The notes below the pieces were generated by a model, which made no database searches, had not been told where the DNA came from, and saw only the letters and a program-made list of their open reading frames with translations. The translations under genes and the position numbers were made by a program. From positions 1-64,000 of the forward strand of contig JAKSMR010000008.1 in NCBI GenBank assembly GCA_024400495.1: DNA of 64,000 nt, in the 5' to 3' direction. The first letter of the stretch is position 1. Each line of letters starts with the position of its first letter. Positions 16,039 to 23,893 of the stretch are shown piece by piece. The stretch is from Bacteroidales bacterium (GTDB lineage: Bacteria > Bacteroidota > Bacteroidia > Bacteroidales > P3).

Positions 16039-17013
16039 TTATTTCATTTCTTTGCGAAGGTCACGCAGAGTGCGTTCAAGCTCCCAATAGCGTAAGTCGC
16101 GGAAGAGCGTCTTCCCTTCGGGGTCAACGATGATGATGTAAGGTATATATTCGACGCCGAGCTGGCGGAGCATAGGGTTGTCCCACTGGCGAGGGTCCTT
16201 GTCGATGGTCACGGGACACAGGCGCACCTTGTGTTTGTGCTTCTTGATGCTGACATTATGTGCCTTTATCACCCCTTCCATCTCTTTGTTGGCCTTTTGG
16301 CAAGAGGCGCACCAGGTGGCGCCGAAGGAGAGGACAAGATAGGTGCTGTCTTTCTGCAACGAGTCAAAATGGATGCTGCGTTTCTCGGTAACGGGGATAA
16401 TGAAATCGGGCAGTCGTTCGCCACATACGGTGGCGCTGAGCAGGCCGATCCTTTTCTGCAGCAGACGATAGTGATAGGCCGATACGGCGTCTCCCGAAAG
16501 TTGTGCGAAGGTCTCCTGAAGGATCTTGTAGTCTATCGTGGAGGCCACATAGTTCAAGAGGAAAGGAGCGTAGAACGCGGTAGGGTTCTTCTTGATATGG
16601 TCGACGAGGCAGGTTTCGTAGCCTTCGCCCTTACAAATCTCAAGGGCGTAGCGGAGCTGGCTGGTAGGACGCGAGCCAGTAATCTTGGATGTCCAAGTGT
16701 CGTCTTTATTGATGTCTATAGTGATCTGCGACGCATCTAAGAAGAGCGGGATGGGGCGAGAGATCTTCGACTGCTGGATCTCTGCGTACACCGGTCCTTG
16801 GGCACCTTTCAGAGAGCCACGGAAGGAGAATGGACCCCCGTTAATCCGACAGGAGATCTGTCGTGGTGTGCTGTCGTTGTCATAGATAATGAGCCATATC
16901 TGCCCCTTTACCCCTGGCAAGGTGCCTTTGATAGAGAAATCCTGGGCCAGGGAGGAGAAGGCCATCATGAGCAAAGCCAGAACGAGGAGGATCTTGCGGA
17001 GAATAAGGTTCAT
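16039..17013 (-). CDS. DUF4369/TlpA-like thioredoxin, exported
   Basis: 324 residues from the ATG at 17013 (MNLILRKILLVLALLMMAFSSLAQ, a signal peptide); the frame is open further upstream but not signal-like. Residues about 25-110 resemble DUF4369 (FSIKGTLPGVKGQIWLIIYD, GGPFSFRGSL, VYAEIQ). The C-terminal thioredoxin fold has the redox motif WCASC (FGATWCASCQKANKEM) and the cis-proline region VEYIPYIIIVDPEGK. Probably a periplasmic or outer-membrane-associated thiol-disulfide oxidoreductase. It is the first of two such proteins in the window (the other is at 29505-30623). Confidence 0.87.
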   Translation of the reverse strand: MNLILRKILLVLALLMMAFSSLAQDFSIKGTLPGVKGQIWLIIYDNDSTPRQISCRINGGPFSFRGSLKGAQGPVYAEIQQSKISRPIPLFLDASQITIDINKDDTWTSKITGSRPTSQLRYALEICKGEGYETCLVDHIKKNPTAFYAPFLLNYVASTIDYKILQETFAQLSGDAVSAYHYRLLQKRIGLLSATVCGERLPDFIIPVTEKRSIHFDSLQKDSTYLVLSFGATWCASCQKANKEMEGVIKAHNVSIKKHKHKVRLCPVTIDKDPRQWDNPMLRQLGVEYIPYIIIVDPEGKTLFRDLRYWELERTLRDLRKEMK

Positions 17014-17113
17014 ATATCGGTAACGCAACGGCAGCAATGGATTAGTGAAAACAAAAGGGGAGAGAAAATGGCATACCATTCCTCTCGCCCTTTAGCATTT
17101 TGATGAAAGCCTA

Positions 17114-17314
17114 TTAGTAGGTACGATAGGTTGAATTGTTGCGCTGGTTGTCGCCACGCACACGATAGTTGCGATGGATAACCTTTGATTTGGTTCTTTT
17201 GGTAGTGTACATGGTGGTACTTTTGCTCGATTTGCAAGAGGTAGTAAGGCCACAAACACCAGTCATCCCCACCAGAAGAAGGAGCGCCATAAGTATCTTT
17301 GCTATCTTTTTCAT
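17114..17314 (-). CDS. Small lipoprotein
   Basis: 66 residues. Signal peptide MKKIAKILMALLLLVGMTGVCG followed by a lipobox-like LTTSC, then a short basic, Ser/Thr/Arg-rich tail (KSSKSTTMYTTKRTKSKVIH, ending RNNSTYRTY). No family recognised. The mature chain of about 40 residues carries many positive charges, unlike most lipoproteins. It lies 100 bp upstream of the thioredoxin gene on the same strand. Confidence 0.65.
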   Translation of the reverse strand: MKKIAKILMALLLLVGMTGVCGLTTSCKSSKSTTMYTTKRTKSKVIHRNYRVRGDNQRNNSTYRTY

Positions 17315-17467
17315 ATCTGCGGTATTTTTATTATCCTATTATTTTTCAGCCATTTTCACGCAAATCAGCGCACAAAAAACGACTAATATGGAAATACAAA
17401 GTAACAACTTTTTTCTGAAATTTGCAAACAAAAGCACGATTTTTTTCTCTATTTTTAATAATTTGTG

Positions 17468-17475
17468 TACTTTTG
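17468..17475 (+). promoter_or_regulatory. -7 box upstream of the 17542 gene and efp
   Basis: TACTTTTG fits TAnnTTTG. The -33 region is T-rich (TTTTTTCT) rather than a clear TTG. Confidence 0.5.
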
Positions 17476-17541
17476 CAGTCGCTTATGCGCACTTTTTTGT
17501 GCTCAAAAAGCACCCTCCTAACAAACTAAAACGCACCTAAA

Positions 17542-17787
17542 ATGGACAACAACACAGCTTCAAAAATCTACGAATGGGGTTCCTACATCCTTATCGTCGC
17601 CGCCACTTTGGTGTTCTTCCTGATGGACAAGAATGTGCAGCTGACCTTGCTGGTGCTTGTCATTGCCGTTTACCTGCGTGTGATGATGTACCGCTCCCGC
17701 TGCAAGTCCTTCGAGGACGAGAACGACGAGCTGAAGGAGGACCTCCGCAAACTCACCCAGCTCCTCAAGGAGAAAGAGGGAAAATAA
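17542..17787 (+). CDS. Small membrane protein with coiled coil
   Basis: 81 residues. Two hydrophobic segments (about 13-28 SYILIVAATLVFFLMD and 31-49 VQLTLLVLVIAVYLRVMMY) are followed by a charged heptad-like helix (CKSFEDENDELKEDLRKLTQLLKEKEG). No family name recalled. It lies 38 bp before efp and probably shares its transcript. Confidence 0.75.
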   Translation: MDNNTASKIYEWGSYILIVAATLVFFLMDKNVQLTLLVLVIAVYLRVMMYRSRCKSFEDENDELKEDLRKLTQLLKEKEGK

Positions 17788-17825
17788 ACACCGACGAAAA
17801 CAAAAACTTAAAATATCAAAGCTTT

Positions 17826-18389
17826 ATGGCAGACACAACCGACATTAAGAATGGTCTTTGTATCAACTTCAACAACGACATTTACACTATCGTAGAATTC
17901 CTTCATGTAAAACCTGGCAAGGGTGCCGCTTTCGTCCGCACCAAGATGCGCAGCGTAAAAACCGGCCGCGTCCTTGAGAACACCTTCCCCTCTGGTGCTA
18001 AAATCGACGTTGTCCGCGTAGAACGCCGTCCCTACACCTATCTCTACAAAGAAGGCGACATGCACGTTTTCATGCACACCGAGACCTTCGAGCAGATCTA
18101 CATCGACGAAGCTATCATCAACGCTCCCCAGTGGCTCCGCGAGAACCAGTATGCTGAAATCACCGTTCACGCCGATACCGAGACTCCTCTCATCTGCGAA
18201 CTTCCCGCTATCATTGAAACCGTCATCACCTACACCGAGCCCGGTTTTGCAGGCAACACCGCTACCAACGCCATGAAAGACGCTACCGTTGAACCTGGCG
18301 TAAGCATCCGCGTGCCCCTCTTCATCAACGAAGGCGACAAGGTTCGCGTAAACACCTCTAACAACGAATACAGAGAGCGTATCAAATAA
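17826..18389 (+). CDS. efp: Elongation factor P
   Basis: 187 residues from the ATG at 17826 (MADTTDIKNGLCINFNNDIY). It relieves ribosome stalling at polyproline. The domain I tip loop is KPGKGAAFVRTKMRS, so the modifiable position is lysine (no arginine-type rhamnosylation). The middle OB domain holds RRPYTYLYKEGDMHVFMHTETFEQI, and the C-terminal signature is GVSIRVPLFINEGDKVRVNTSNNEYRERIK. Codon use (GCT, CGT, CCC) suggests a highly expressed gene. Confidence 0.97.
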   Translation: MADTTDIKNGLCINFNNDIYTIVEFLHVKPGKGAAFVRTKMRSVKTGRVLENTFPSGAKIDVVRVERRPYTYLYKEGDMHVFMHTETFEQIYIDEAIINAPQWLRENQYAEITVHADTETPLICELPAIIETVITYTEPGFAGNTATNAMKDATVEPGVSIRVPLFINEGDKVRVNTSNNEYRERIK

Positions 18390-18411
18390 TACCCACTCCC
18401 TTATCCTCAAT

Positions 18412-18468
18412 GCGTAATTGCGAGGAACAGTCCCCTGTGGCAGTCCAAGCAATTACGCTTCTTTTTTC
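18412..18468 (+). terminator. Palindromic intergenic element acting as terminator after efp
   Basis: Perfect arms GCGTAATTGC (18412-18421) and GCAATTACGC (18449-18458), a 27-nt loop beginning GAGGAACAG, then a T-run. The TTGCGAGGAAC...CCAAGCAAT wording resembles a palindromic repeat dispersed in many bacterial genomes, here apparently adopted as terminator. Confidence 0.75.
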
Positions 18469-18472
18469 GGTT

Positions 18473-19462
18473 ATGAAAAGAACTTTCCTTCTACTCCTCG
18501 CTCTTGCTCTCAGCTGTCTGGCTATGGTTGCCTGCGGCGGCAAGAACAGCAACACCACCACCAATGCCGGCACCGACTATGCGGCAGTGGAGATTCCCTC
18601 ATTCTGTGCCGACTCGGCCTATCAGTATTGCGCCGACCAGCTGAGCTTCGGCTTCCGCAACCCCGATAGCAAAGGCCATGATCAATGTGCCACCTATCTG
18701 GCAGCAAAGATGAGACAATGGTGCGACACCGTAATCGTGCAGAACTTCAGCGCCACCTTGTGGAACGGGAAAGAATGCCGCGGAAAGAACATCATCGCCA
18801 GCCTCGACCCCGAAAAGAACAACCGCGTCCTTCTGGCCGCCCACTGGGACTCCCGCCTATGGGCCGACCACGATGCCGACGAGGCCAACCATAAATCGCC
18901 CATCCTCGGTGCCAACGACGGCGCCAGCGGTGTGGCAGCCCTCATGGAGATGGCTCGCGTGATGAGCGAGAAGCGTCCCTCCATGGGCGTCGACTTCATC
19001 TTCTTCGACCTCGAAGACCAGGGACTGCCCGAATGGGCCGACACCTATAAGGACAACACCTGGTGCCTCGGCTCGCAGTATTGGGCCCAGTATCCTCACC
19101 GTCCCTTCTACAAGGCCGCCTACGGCATCCTGTTCGACATGGTGGGGACCGAGACCGCCCGTTTCACCAAAGAGGAGGTCTCCCGCTCCTACGCCCCCGG
19201 CCTCACCAAGAAAATCTGGGACTGCGCCTCCGCCCTCGGCCATGGCGACAAGTTCGTCAACCAGAACACCGACGCCATCCTCGACGACCACCTCTACATC
19301 AACCAGATTATCGGAATCCCTACTGCCGACATCGTCCAGAACTCTGTTGGCGGCAACTTCTTCCCCTACTGGCACACCATCAAGGACAATCTCGAATGCA
19401 TCAACCGCCAAAGCATGAAAGCCGTGGCCGACGTGACCATGGCCGTGCTCTATGCCCAATAA
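18473..19462 (+). CDS. M28-family lipoprotein, probable glutaminyl-peptide cyclotransferase
   Basis: 329 residues from the ATG at 18473, which opens a lipoprotein signal (MKRTFLLLLALALSCLAMVAC, lipobox AMVAC). The zinc-peptidase fold shows AAHWDSRLWAD, the ligand aspartate in GANDGASGVAALMEMARV, the glutamates in FIFFDLEDQGLPEW, and the late histidine in FFPYWHTIKDN. The FFDLEDQG version of the motif and about 330-residue length are those of bacterial zinc-dependent glutaminyl cyclases rather than aminopeptidases (family knowledge). Such enzymes cyclise N-terminal glutamine of exported proteins in Bacteroidales. It starts 15 bp past the palindromic terminator of efp. Confidence 0.82.
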   Translation: MKRTFLLLLALALSCLAMVACGGKNSNTTTNAGTDYAAVEIPSFCADSAYQYCADQLSFGFRNPDSKGHDQCATYLAAKMRQWCDTVIVQNFSATLWNGKECRGKNIIASLDPEKNNRVLLAAHWDSRLWADHDADEANHKSPILGANDGASGVAALMEMARVMSEKRPSMGVDFIFFDLEDQGLPEWADTYKDNTWCLGSQYWAQYPHRPFYKAAYGILFDMVGTETARFTKEEVSRSYAPGLTKKIWDCASALGHGDKFVNQNTDAILDDHLYINQIIGIPTADIVQNSVGGNFFPYWHTIKDNLECINRQSMKAVADVTMAVLYAQ

Positions 19463-19530
19463 CAACATCCGGTGGCTTCTATAAATCAGAAAGACCAATG
19501 ACGTCAAGAGCCATCATCCAAGCATCAGCC

Positions 19531-19950
19531 ATGCATCTCCGTCGCATCATACTCTGTCTTATCCCCCTGTTCCTCTTCTCCTGCAAGGGAGAGAACCTCT
19601 GCAGGACCAGCATCGGCATCACCAACTTCTCCCTCGAGCCCAACAGCGCCGCCTATAGCGGACTGAACACCGTGGGAGGCTACGAGTATCTCACCGGCGG
19701 CAACCGCGGCGTGGTGGTAGTGCGGACGGCACTCAACGAGTTTGTCGCCTTCGACCGCACCTGTCCCGAGGACAACACCTCCCAATGCTCCTTCTCCGAA
19801 GGCTGGGGGGGCACCATCATGGAATGTCCTACCTGCCACACCCTCTTTAACCTCTATGCCAACGGCACCCCTATTGATGGCGGCAGGACCACCTGTAACC
19901 TCTACGAGTACAGCACCACCTACGACGGCTACCGGCTCTACATCTACTAG
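19531..19950 (+). CDS. Rieske-fold-like lipoprotein lacking the histidine ligands
   Basis: 139 residues from the ATG at 19531 (MHLRRIILCLIPLFLFSC, lipobox LFSC); an ATG at 19498 in frame is possible but less signal-like. The middle (VAFDRTCPEDN, MECPTCHTLFNLYANGTPIDGG) follows the Rieske pattern of small Bacteroidales lipoproteins, but the first box has C-P-E-D instead of C-x-H and the second is C-P-T-C-H. Only cysteines are arranged as possible ligands (C-x7-C, C-x2-C, plus a later TTC). It might bind zinc or no metal. It lies 68 bp after the M28 gene and ends at a terminator. Confidence 0.7.
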   Translation: MHLRRIILCLIPLFLFSCKGENLCRTSIGITNFSLEPNSAAYSGLNTVGGYEYLTGGNRGVVVVRTALNEFVAFDRTCPEDNTSQCSFSEGWGGTIMECPTCHTLFNLYANGTPIDGGRTTCNLYEYSTTYDGYRLYIY

Positions 19951-19957
19951 CATATCA

Positions 19958-19987
19958 GGGAATCCTCTTCGGGTTCCCTTCTTTTTG
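19958..19987 (+). terminator. Terminator after the Rieske-like gene
   Basis: Stem GGGAATCC/GGGTTCCC (one mismatch, 19958-19978) followed by TTCTTTTTG. Confidence 0.75.
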
Positions 19988-20065
19988 CCCCTACCTTCCT
20001 CCTCAGCCAGAAACACCTAAGGAGAGGCTGATGGACTTGTTACCGACACTCTTCTCGCAGCCGAT

Positions 20066-20103
20066 ACAATATATTAATAGTTGACACAATATATTAATAA
20101 TTG
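20066..20103. repeat. Two-copy 20-bp AT-rich direct repeat
   Basis: ACAATATATTAATAGTTG (20066-20083) and ACAATATATTAATAATTG (20086-20103) lie 20 bp apart, just upstream of the lipoprotein gene at 20138. Possible regulator-binding site or promoter region. Confidence 0.6.
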
Positions 20104-20137
20104 TGACGTTATATATATACAAATAATATCCAAAACC

Positions 20138-20554
20138 ATGAAAAGAATCACACTCATAACCCTCCTTGTGGCCGTCGCCGCCAGCATCTCCCTCTCGTCC
20201 TGCAAACGCTACGCCAGCATCTGGACCGGAGAATGGCAGGTTGTCAAAGTCGACGAACAAGTGGTGCTCGGCGACACCTATGGCGTGCTCCACATGAACG
20301 AGGACAACGAATACCGCTACGTCGACCGCGTCTATACCTCTACCGCCGTTGTGGACCATATCCGCGAGGGCATCTTCACCAACCAGGGCGACTCCATCTA
20401 CTTCCACGACCGCAGCAGCGAGACCACACAAGCCATGGAAGTCCTCACCATCAACAACAACGAAATGATCCTGCGTGGTGTGCTCAACAACTCCGGCCGC
20501 AACGAGGAGGAACCCTTGACGGTGATGTTTGAGCGCATCAGCTACGAGTGGTAA
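20138..20554 (+). CDS. Lipocalin-like lipoprotein of unknown function
   Basis: 138 residues from the ATG at 20138 (MKRITLITLLVAVAASISLSSC, lipobox SLSSC). The mature part begins ASIWTGEWQVVKVDEQ and continues as beta strands (EYRYVDRVYTS, GDSIYFHDRSS, NNNEMILRGVLNN, LTVMFERISYEW), like the small lipocalin-type lipoproteins frequent in Bacteroidota (inference from pattern). It lies 43 bp upstream of the S46 peptidase gene on the same strand. Confidence 0.8.
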   Translation: MKRITLITLLVAVAASISLSSCKRYASIWTGEWQVVKVDEQVVLGDTYGVLHMNEDNEYRYVDRVYTSTAVVDHIREGIFTNQGDSIYFHDRSSETTQAMEVLTINNNEMILRGVLNNSGRNEEEPLTVMFERISYEW

Positions 20555-20597
20555 CCCTCCCGAACGAAATGAATCAATAAAAAAATAATTACGATAC

Positions 20598-22721
20598 ATG
20601 AAGAAACTCTTTACCTTACTCTTTGCAGCCCTCTGCGCCCTTTCGGCCATGGCCGACGAAGGCATGTGGATCCCCCTGCTGCTGCAGAAGAACGAAGCCG
20701 CCATGCAGAAATCCGGCATGCGCATCACAGCCAAAGACATCTACGACATCAACAACGCCTGCCTCAAGGACGCCATCATCCTCTTCAACCAAGGCTGTAC
20801 CGGCGAATATGTGAGCAGCGAAGGCCTCTTCCTTACCAACCACCATTGCGGCTACTCCTACATCACCAGCCACTCTACCGTGGAGCACGACTACCTCACC
20901 CATGGCTTCTGGGCCATGACCCGCGAGCAGGAGCTCCCTTGCCCCGGCCTTACCGCCACCCGTCTGGTAAAGATGGAAGACGTGACCTTCCAGGTGCTCG
21001 ACGGCATCACCCCCGAAACTAGCGAAGCCGACCGCACCGAGATAGTGGAGAAGAACATCGCCGCCATCACCAAAGAGGCCACCAAAGGCACCCACTACAA
21101 AGCCATCATCAAACCCTTCTACTACGGCAACCAGTACTTCATGTACATCAACGAGGTCTTTACCGACGTGCGTCTCGTAGGAGCACCTCCTTCCAATATC
21201 GGCAAATTCGGCGGCGACACCGATAACTGGATGTGGCCCCGCCACACCGGCGACTTTTCCATGTTCCGCGTCTATGCCGACAAAGACAACAAGCCTGCCG
21301 CCTACAGCAAGGACAACAAGCCTTACAAGCCCCTCAAGCACTTCGACATCTCCCTCAAGGGCGTTGAGGAAGGCGACTTCACCTTCGTCTTCGGCTATCC
21401 CGGCACCACTCGCCGCTATGTGACCTCCGACCAGGTCAACCTCTCCGCCAACCAGGAGAACCCCATCCGCATCGCCCTTCGCGACATCCGTCTGCACCAC
21501 TACAAGAACGCCATGGAGCAGTCCCCCGCCCAACGTCTCAAATACGCCAGCAAGGTAGCCTCCATCGCCAACGGCTGGAAGAAATGGCAAGGCGAGACCC
21601 TCGGCATCAACCGCCTCAAAGGTGTAGAGCAGAAGAAAGCCCAGGAGGACGAGTTCCAGCAATGGGCCGAGAACTACAAGCGTCTCCGCATCCGCGACTA
21701 CGACTACACCACCGTGCTTCCCGAGCTCCACAAGAACTACGAAGCTCTCACCTCCGTCGACCTCGAGTGGACCTACTTCAACGAGGCCGTGATGGCCAGC
21801 GACTTCATGGGCCGTGCCCACCGTCTCTACGCCATCGCCCAGATGAGCAACGACTCCCTGGCACAGCTCCAGATCCGGAAATTCCTTAAAGACAACGAGA
21901 GATACTTCACCGACTTCGCCGAACACACCCTCGTTGACAAAGCCATCTTCGTAGAAACCTTCGAGTATATGCACAAGGCAGGCTATGCTCCCTATCTTGA
22001 CAAAGCCGACCTCGGCAAGATCTACGACAACTCCATGCTCACCAAGAAAGGAGCAGTAGAGAAATTCTTCAAAGGCTACAAAGCCTCCGAGAAGAGCGCC
22101 AAGAAACTCCTCGCCGACCCTGCCGTCGACCTTTTCAATGTCGCCTACTCCTACTCCTACACCCCCGAGAAGCGCAGCCAGTATAAGGAAGCCAACCAGA
22201 ACATCAACCGCCTCATGCGCATCTATGTGAAAGGCATGATGACCCAGTATCCTGACTCCAACTTCTTCCCCGACGCCAACCTCACCCTCCGTGTTGCCTA
22301 CGGCCACGTAGAGGGCTTCACCCCCCGCGACGGCGTCTACTACAAGCCCTACTCCACCCTCGACGGCATCATGCAGAAGGAGAACCCCGACATCTACGAC
22401 TATGTCGTTACGCCACGTCTCCACGAGCTCTATAACAAGAAAGACTATGGCCGCTACGCCAACGCCAAGGGAGAGATGCCCGTAGCCTTCATCGCCACCA
22501 ACCACACCACCGGCGGCAACTCCGGAAGCCCCGTGCTCAACGCCGACGGACAGCTCATCGGCATCAACTTCGACCGCTGCTGGGAAGGCACCATGAGCGA
22601 CCTCCTCTTCGATCCCGGCTACTGCCGCAACATCAGCCTCGACATCCGCTACTGCCTCTTCATCATCGACAAGTACGCCGGTGCTCGTCACCTCGTCGAC
22701 GAGATGACCATCGTCAGATAA
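20598..22721 (+). CDS. dpp11: Family S46 dipeptidyl peptidase, DPP11-like (Asp/Glu-specific)
   Basis: 707 residues with signal peptide (MKKLFTLLFAALCALSAMA). It removes dipeptides from oligopeptides in the periplasm. The chymotrypsin-like triad is recognisable: H83 in TNHHCGY, D219 in RHTGDFSMFR and S642 in GGNSGSPVLN. The substrate-determining residue 18 after the serine is R660 (NFDRCWEGTMSD). In Porphyromonas gingivalis DPP11 the pair is S655/R673, also 18 apart, whereas DPP7 has Gly there, so acidic P1 specificity is expected. Full length for the family. It follows two lipoprotein genes and ends at a strong terminator. Confidence 0.93.
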   Translation: MKKLFTLLFAALCALSAMADEGMWIPLLLQKNEAAMQKSGMRITAKDIYDINNACLKDAIILFNQGCTGEYVSSEGLFLTNHHCGYSYITSHSTVEHDYLTHGFWAMTREQELPCPGLTATRLVKMEDVTFQVLDGITPETSEADRTEIVEKNIAAITKEATKGTHYKAIIKPFYYGNQYFMYINEVFTDVRLVGAPPSNIGKFGGDTDNWMWPRHTGDFSMFRVYADKDNKPAAYSKDNKPYKPLKHFDISLKGVEEGDFTFVFGYPGTTRRYVTSDQVNLSANQENPIRIALRDIRLHHYKNAMEQSPAQRLKYASKVASIANGWKKWQGETLGINRLKGVEQKKAQEDEFQQWAENYKRLRIRDYDYTTVLPELHKNYEALTSVDLEWTYFNEAVMASDFMGRAHRLYAIAQMSNDSLAQLQIRKFLKDNERYFTDFAEHTLVDKAIFVETFEYMHKAGYAPYLDKADLGKIYDNSMLTKKGAVEKFFKGYKASEKSAKKLLADPAVDLFNVAYSYSYTPEKRSQYKEANQNINRLMRIYVKGMMTQYPDSNFFPDANLTLRVAYGHVEGFTPRDGVYYKPYSTLDGIMQKENPDIYDYVVTPRLHELYNKKDYGRYANAKGEMPVAFIATNHTTGGNSGSPVLNADGQLIGINFDRCWEGTMSDLLFDPGYCRNISLDIRYCLFIIDKYAGARHLVDEMTIVR

Positions 22722-22746
22722 GCATCATCCCCCCGCATATAGCAAC

Positions 22747-22788
22747 GACAAGGGCGACAGACCACTCTGCCGCCCTTGTCTCTTTTTT
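22747..22788 (+). terminator. Terminator after the S46 peptidase
   Basis: Perfect stem GACAAGGGCG/CGCCCTTGTC (22747-22756/22771-22780) followed by TCTTTTTT. Confidence 0.9.
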
Positions 22789-22790
22789 GG

Positions 22791-22834
22791 GGCAACCTCC
22801 AGAAGCTTAGTTTGGGAATTCTGTAGAGGTTACC
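22791..22834. repeat. 44-bp mini-element of the GGTAACC family
   Basis: GGCAACCTCCAGAA at the left and TTCTGTAGAGGTTACC at the right form an imperfect inverted repeat with only about 14 bases between. The ends match those of the larger elements at 5445 and 26843. Confidence 0.65.
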
Positions 22835-22878
22835 TTTTATCATTCCATCTACCAGCCTCCTCCCGAGGCGCAGGCAGC

Positions 22879-23811
22879 TTACATCCTCAGATGCATGCCA
22901 GCCAGGAGGGTGTCGATCTTGAAGTCGAAGACGCTGCGCATCTCGCCAGCCATGCCGAAGCCACATTGGTCGCACACGCCGGCGGTCTTTCCTGTGCATT
23001 CGGTAAGACGGGTGCCGTCGGGGAGGATGAAGTTGCTCACCCAGCATTGTTTCTTGAAGCGGGCGGTCTTCATCAGCTTCAGTCCCGACACCGAGTTCAT
23101 AATCGGGTAACCCTGGCGTTTCATCTCGATGATCCTGTCGATGACGTCGGCACGCTTCTGCCAGTCGAGGAAGAGGTGCTCGGTGCCGGCGTAGGGGGTG
23201 TGGAAGCCGAAGGAGATGAGCCGTATGTTAGGGTTAGCCTTCACGTATCTTATCGCCTCCTCGACGTTGGTATAGTTGCGGTTGTTCACCGTCATGTTCA
23301 CGCTGACGGCAGGATGGCCGCAAGCCGCGATGTTCTTCTCCAGCTTGGCGAAGGCGCCGTTGCCGCGGATGTCGTCGTGCACCGGTCCCACGCCATCGAG
23401 GCTCACCCATATGCTGTCGGCAGCGCTGCCCGCGAAGTCGGTCTGCGCGTTGGTGGTGATGGTGCAGGAGTAGAAGCCTATCTCCTTGGCGAGGGCTATG
23501 AGGTCGTTGACGGTGAGCGTCCTTCCCTCCTTCTGGCCACGCCACATGGTAGGTTCGCCGCCTTCAAAGTCGACGAAGCGCGAGCCGAGGTTGTAGGAGT
23601 ATTCCAGCTCCTCCTTTATCTGTTCGTAGCTCTTGTGGAGGTTCGTTGTCCCGTTCTTTTCTGCGTCCTGAGCCAGCGCACAATGTTTGCAGCGGAGGTT
23701 GCAGGCGTTGGTGATGAAAAGCACGGTCTGGAGGGGTTTCTGGCGGCCGAAGAAGCGGGCTCGCACAAACCACCATCCGAGGTATGAGAGTCTTCCTATG
23801 CGGGTTTTCAT
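22879..23811 (-). CDS. Radical SAM protein
   Basis: 310 residues. The SAM-binding [4Fe-4S] motif is C37-x3-C41-x2-C44 (TNACNLRCKHCALA), followed by the GGE motif in FVDFEGGEPTMW and VSLDGVGPVHDDIRG. The C-terminal quarter has further cysteines (QCWVSNF, LTECTGKTAG, VCDQCGFGMAGEM) that could hold an auxiliary cluster, as in SPASM-like or HpnH-like proteins. The substrate is not predictable. An N-terminal basic/hydrophobic stretch (SYLGWWFVRARFF) suggests membrane association. It lies 82 bp downstream of a HAD phosphatase gene on the same strand, a likely operon. Confidence 0.85.
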   Translation of the reverse strand: MKTRIGRLSYLGWWFVRARFFGRQKPLQTVLFITNACNLRCKHCALAQDAEKNGTTNLHKSYEQIKEELEYSYNLGSRFVDFEGGEPTMWRGQKEGRTLTVNDLIALAKEIGFYSCTITTNAQTDFAGSAADSIWVSLDGVGPVHDDIRGNGAFAKLEKNIAACGHPAVSVNMTVNNRNYTNVEEAIRYVKANPNIRLISFGFHTPYAGTEHLFLDWQKRADVIDRIIEMKRQGYPIMNSVSGLKLMKTARFKKQCWVSNFILPDGTRLTECTGKTAGVCDQCGFGMAGEMRSVFDFKIDTLLAGMHLRM

Positions 23812-23893
23812 ATGTTGTGTGTGTTTTTTTTGTTTTCTAGTGACTGTTGACGACCTTGGGAGCTATAGGGGAACCCCATTGCGTAGAGGTGGG

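Noticed and set aside
20616-22691. A 691-codon open frame antisense to the S46 peptidase gene
   Set aside because: It mirrors the strongly C-ending codon use of the real gene, is Val/Gly/Asp-rich and resembles no protein. The plus-strand frame has signal peptide and catalytic triad.
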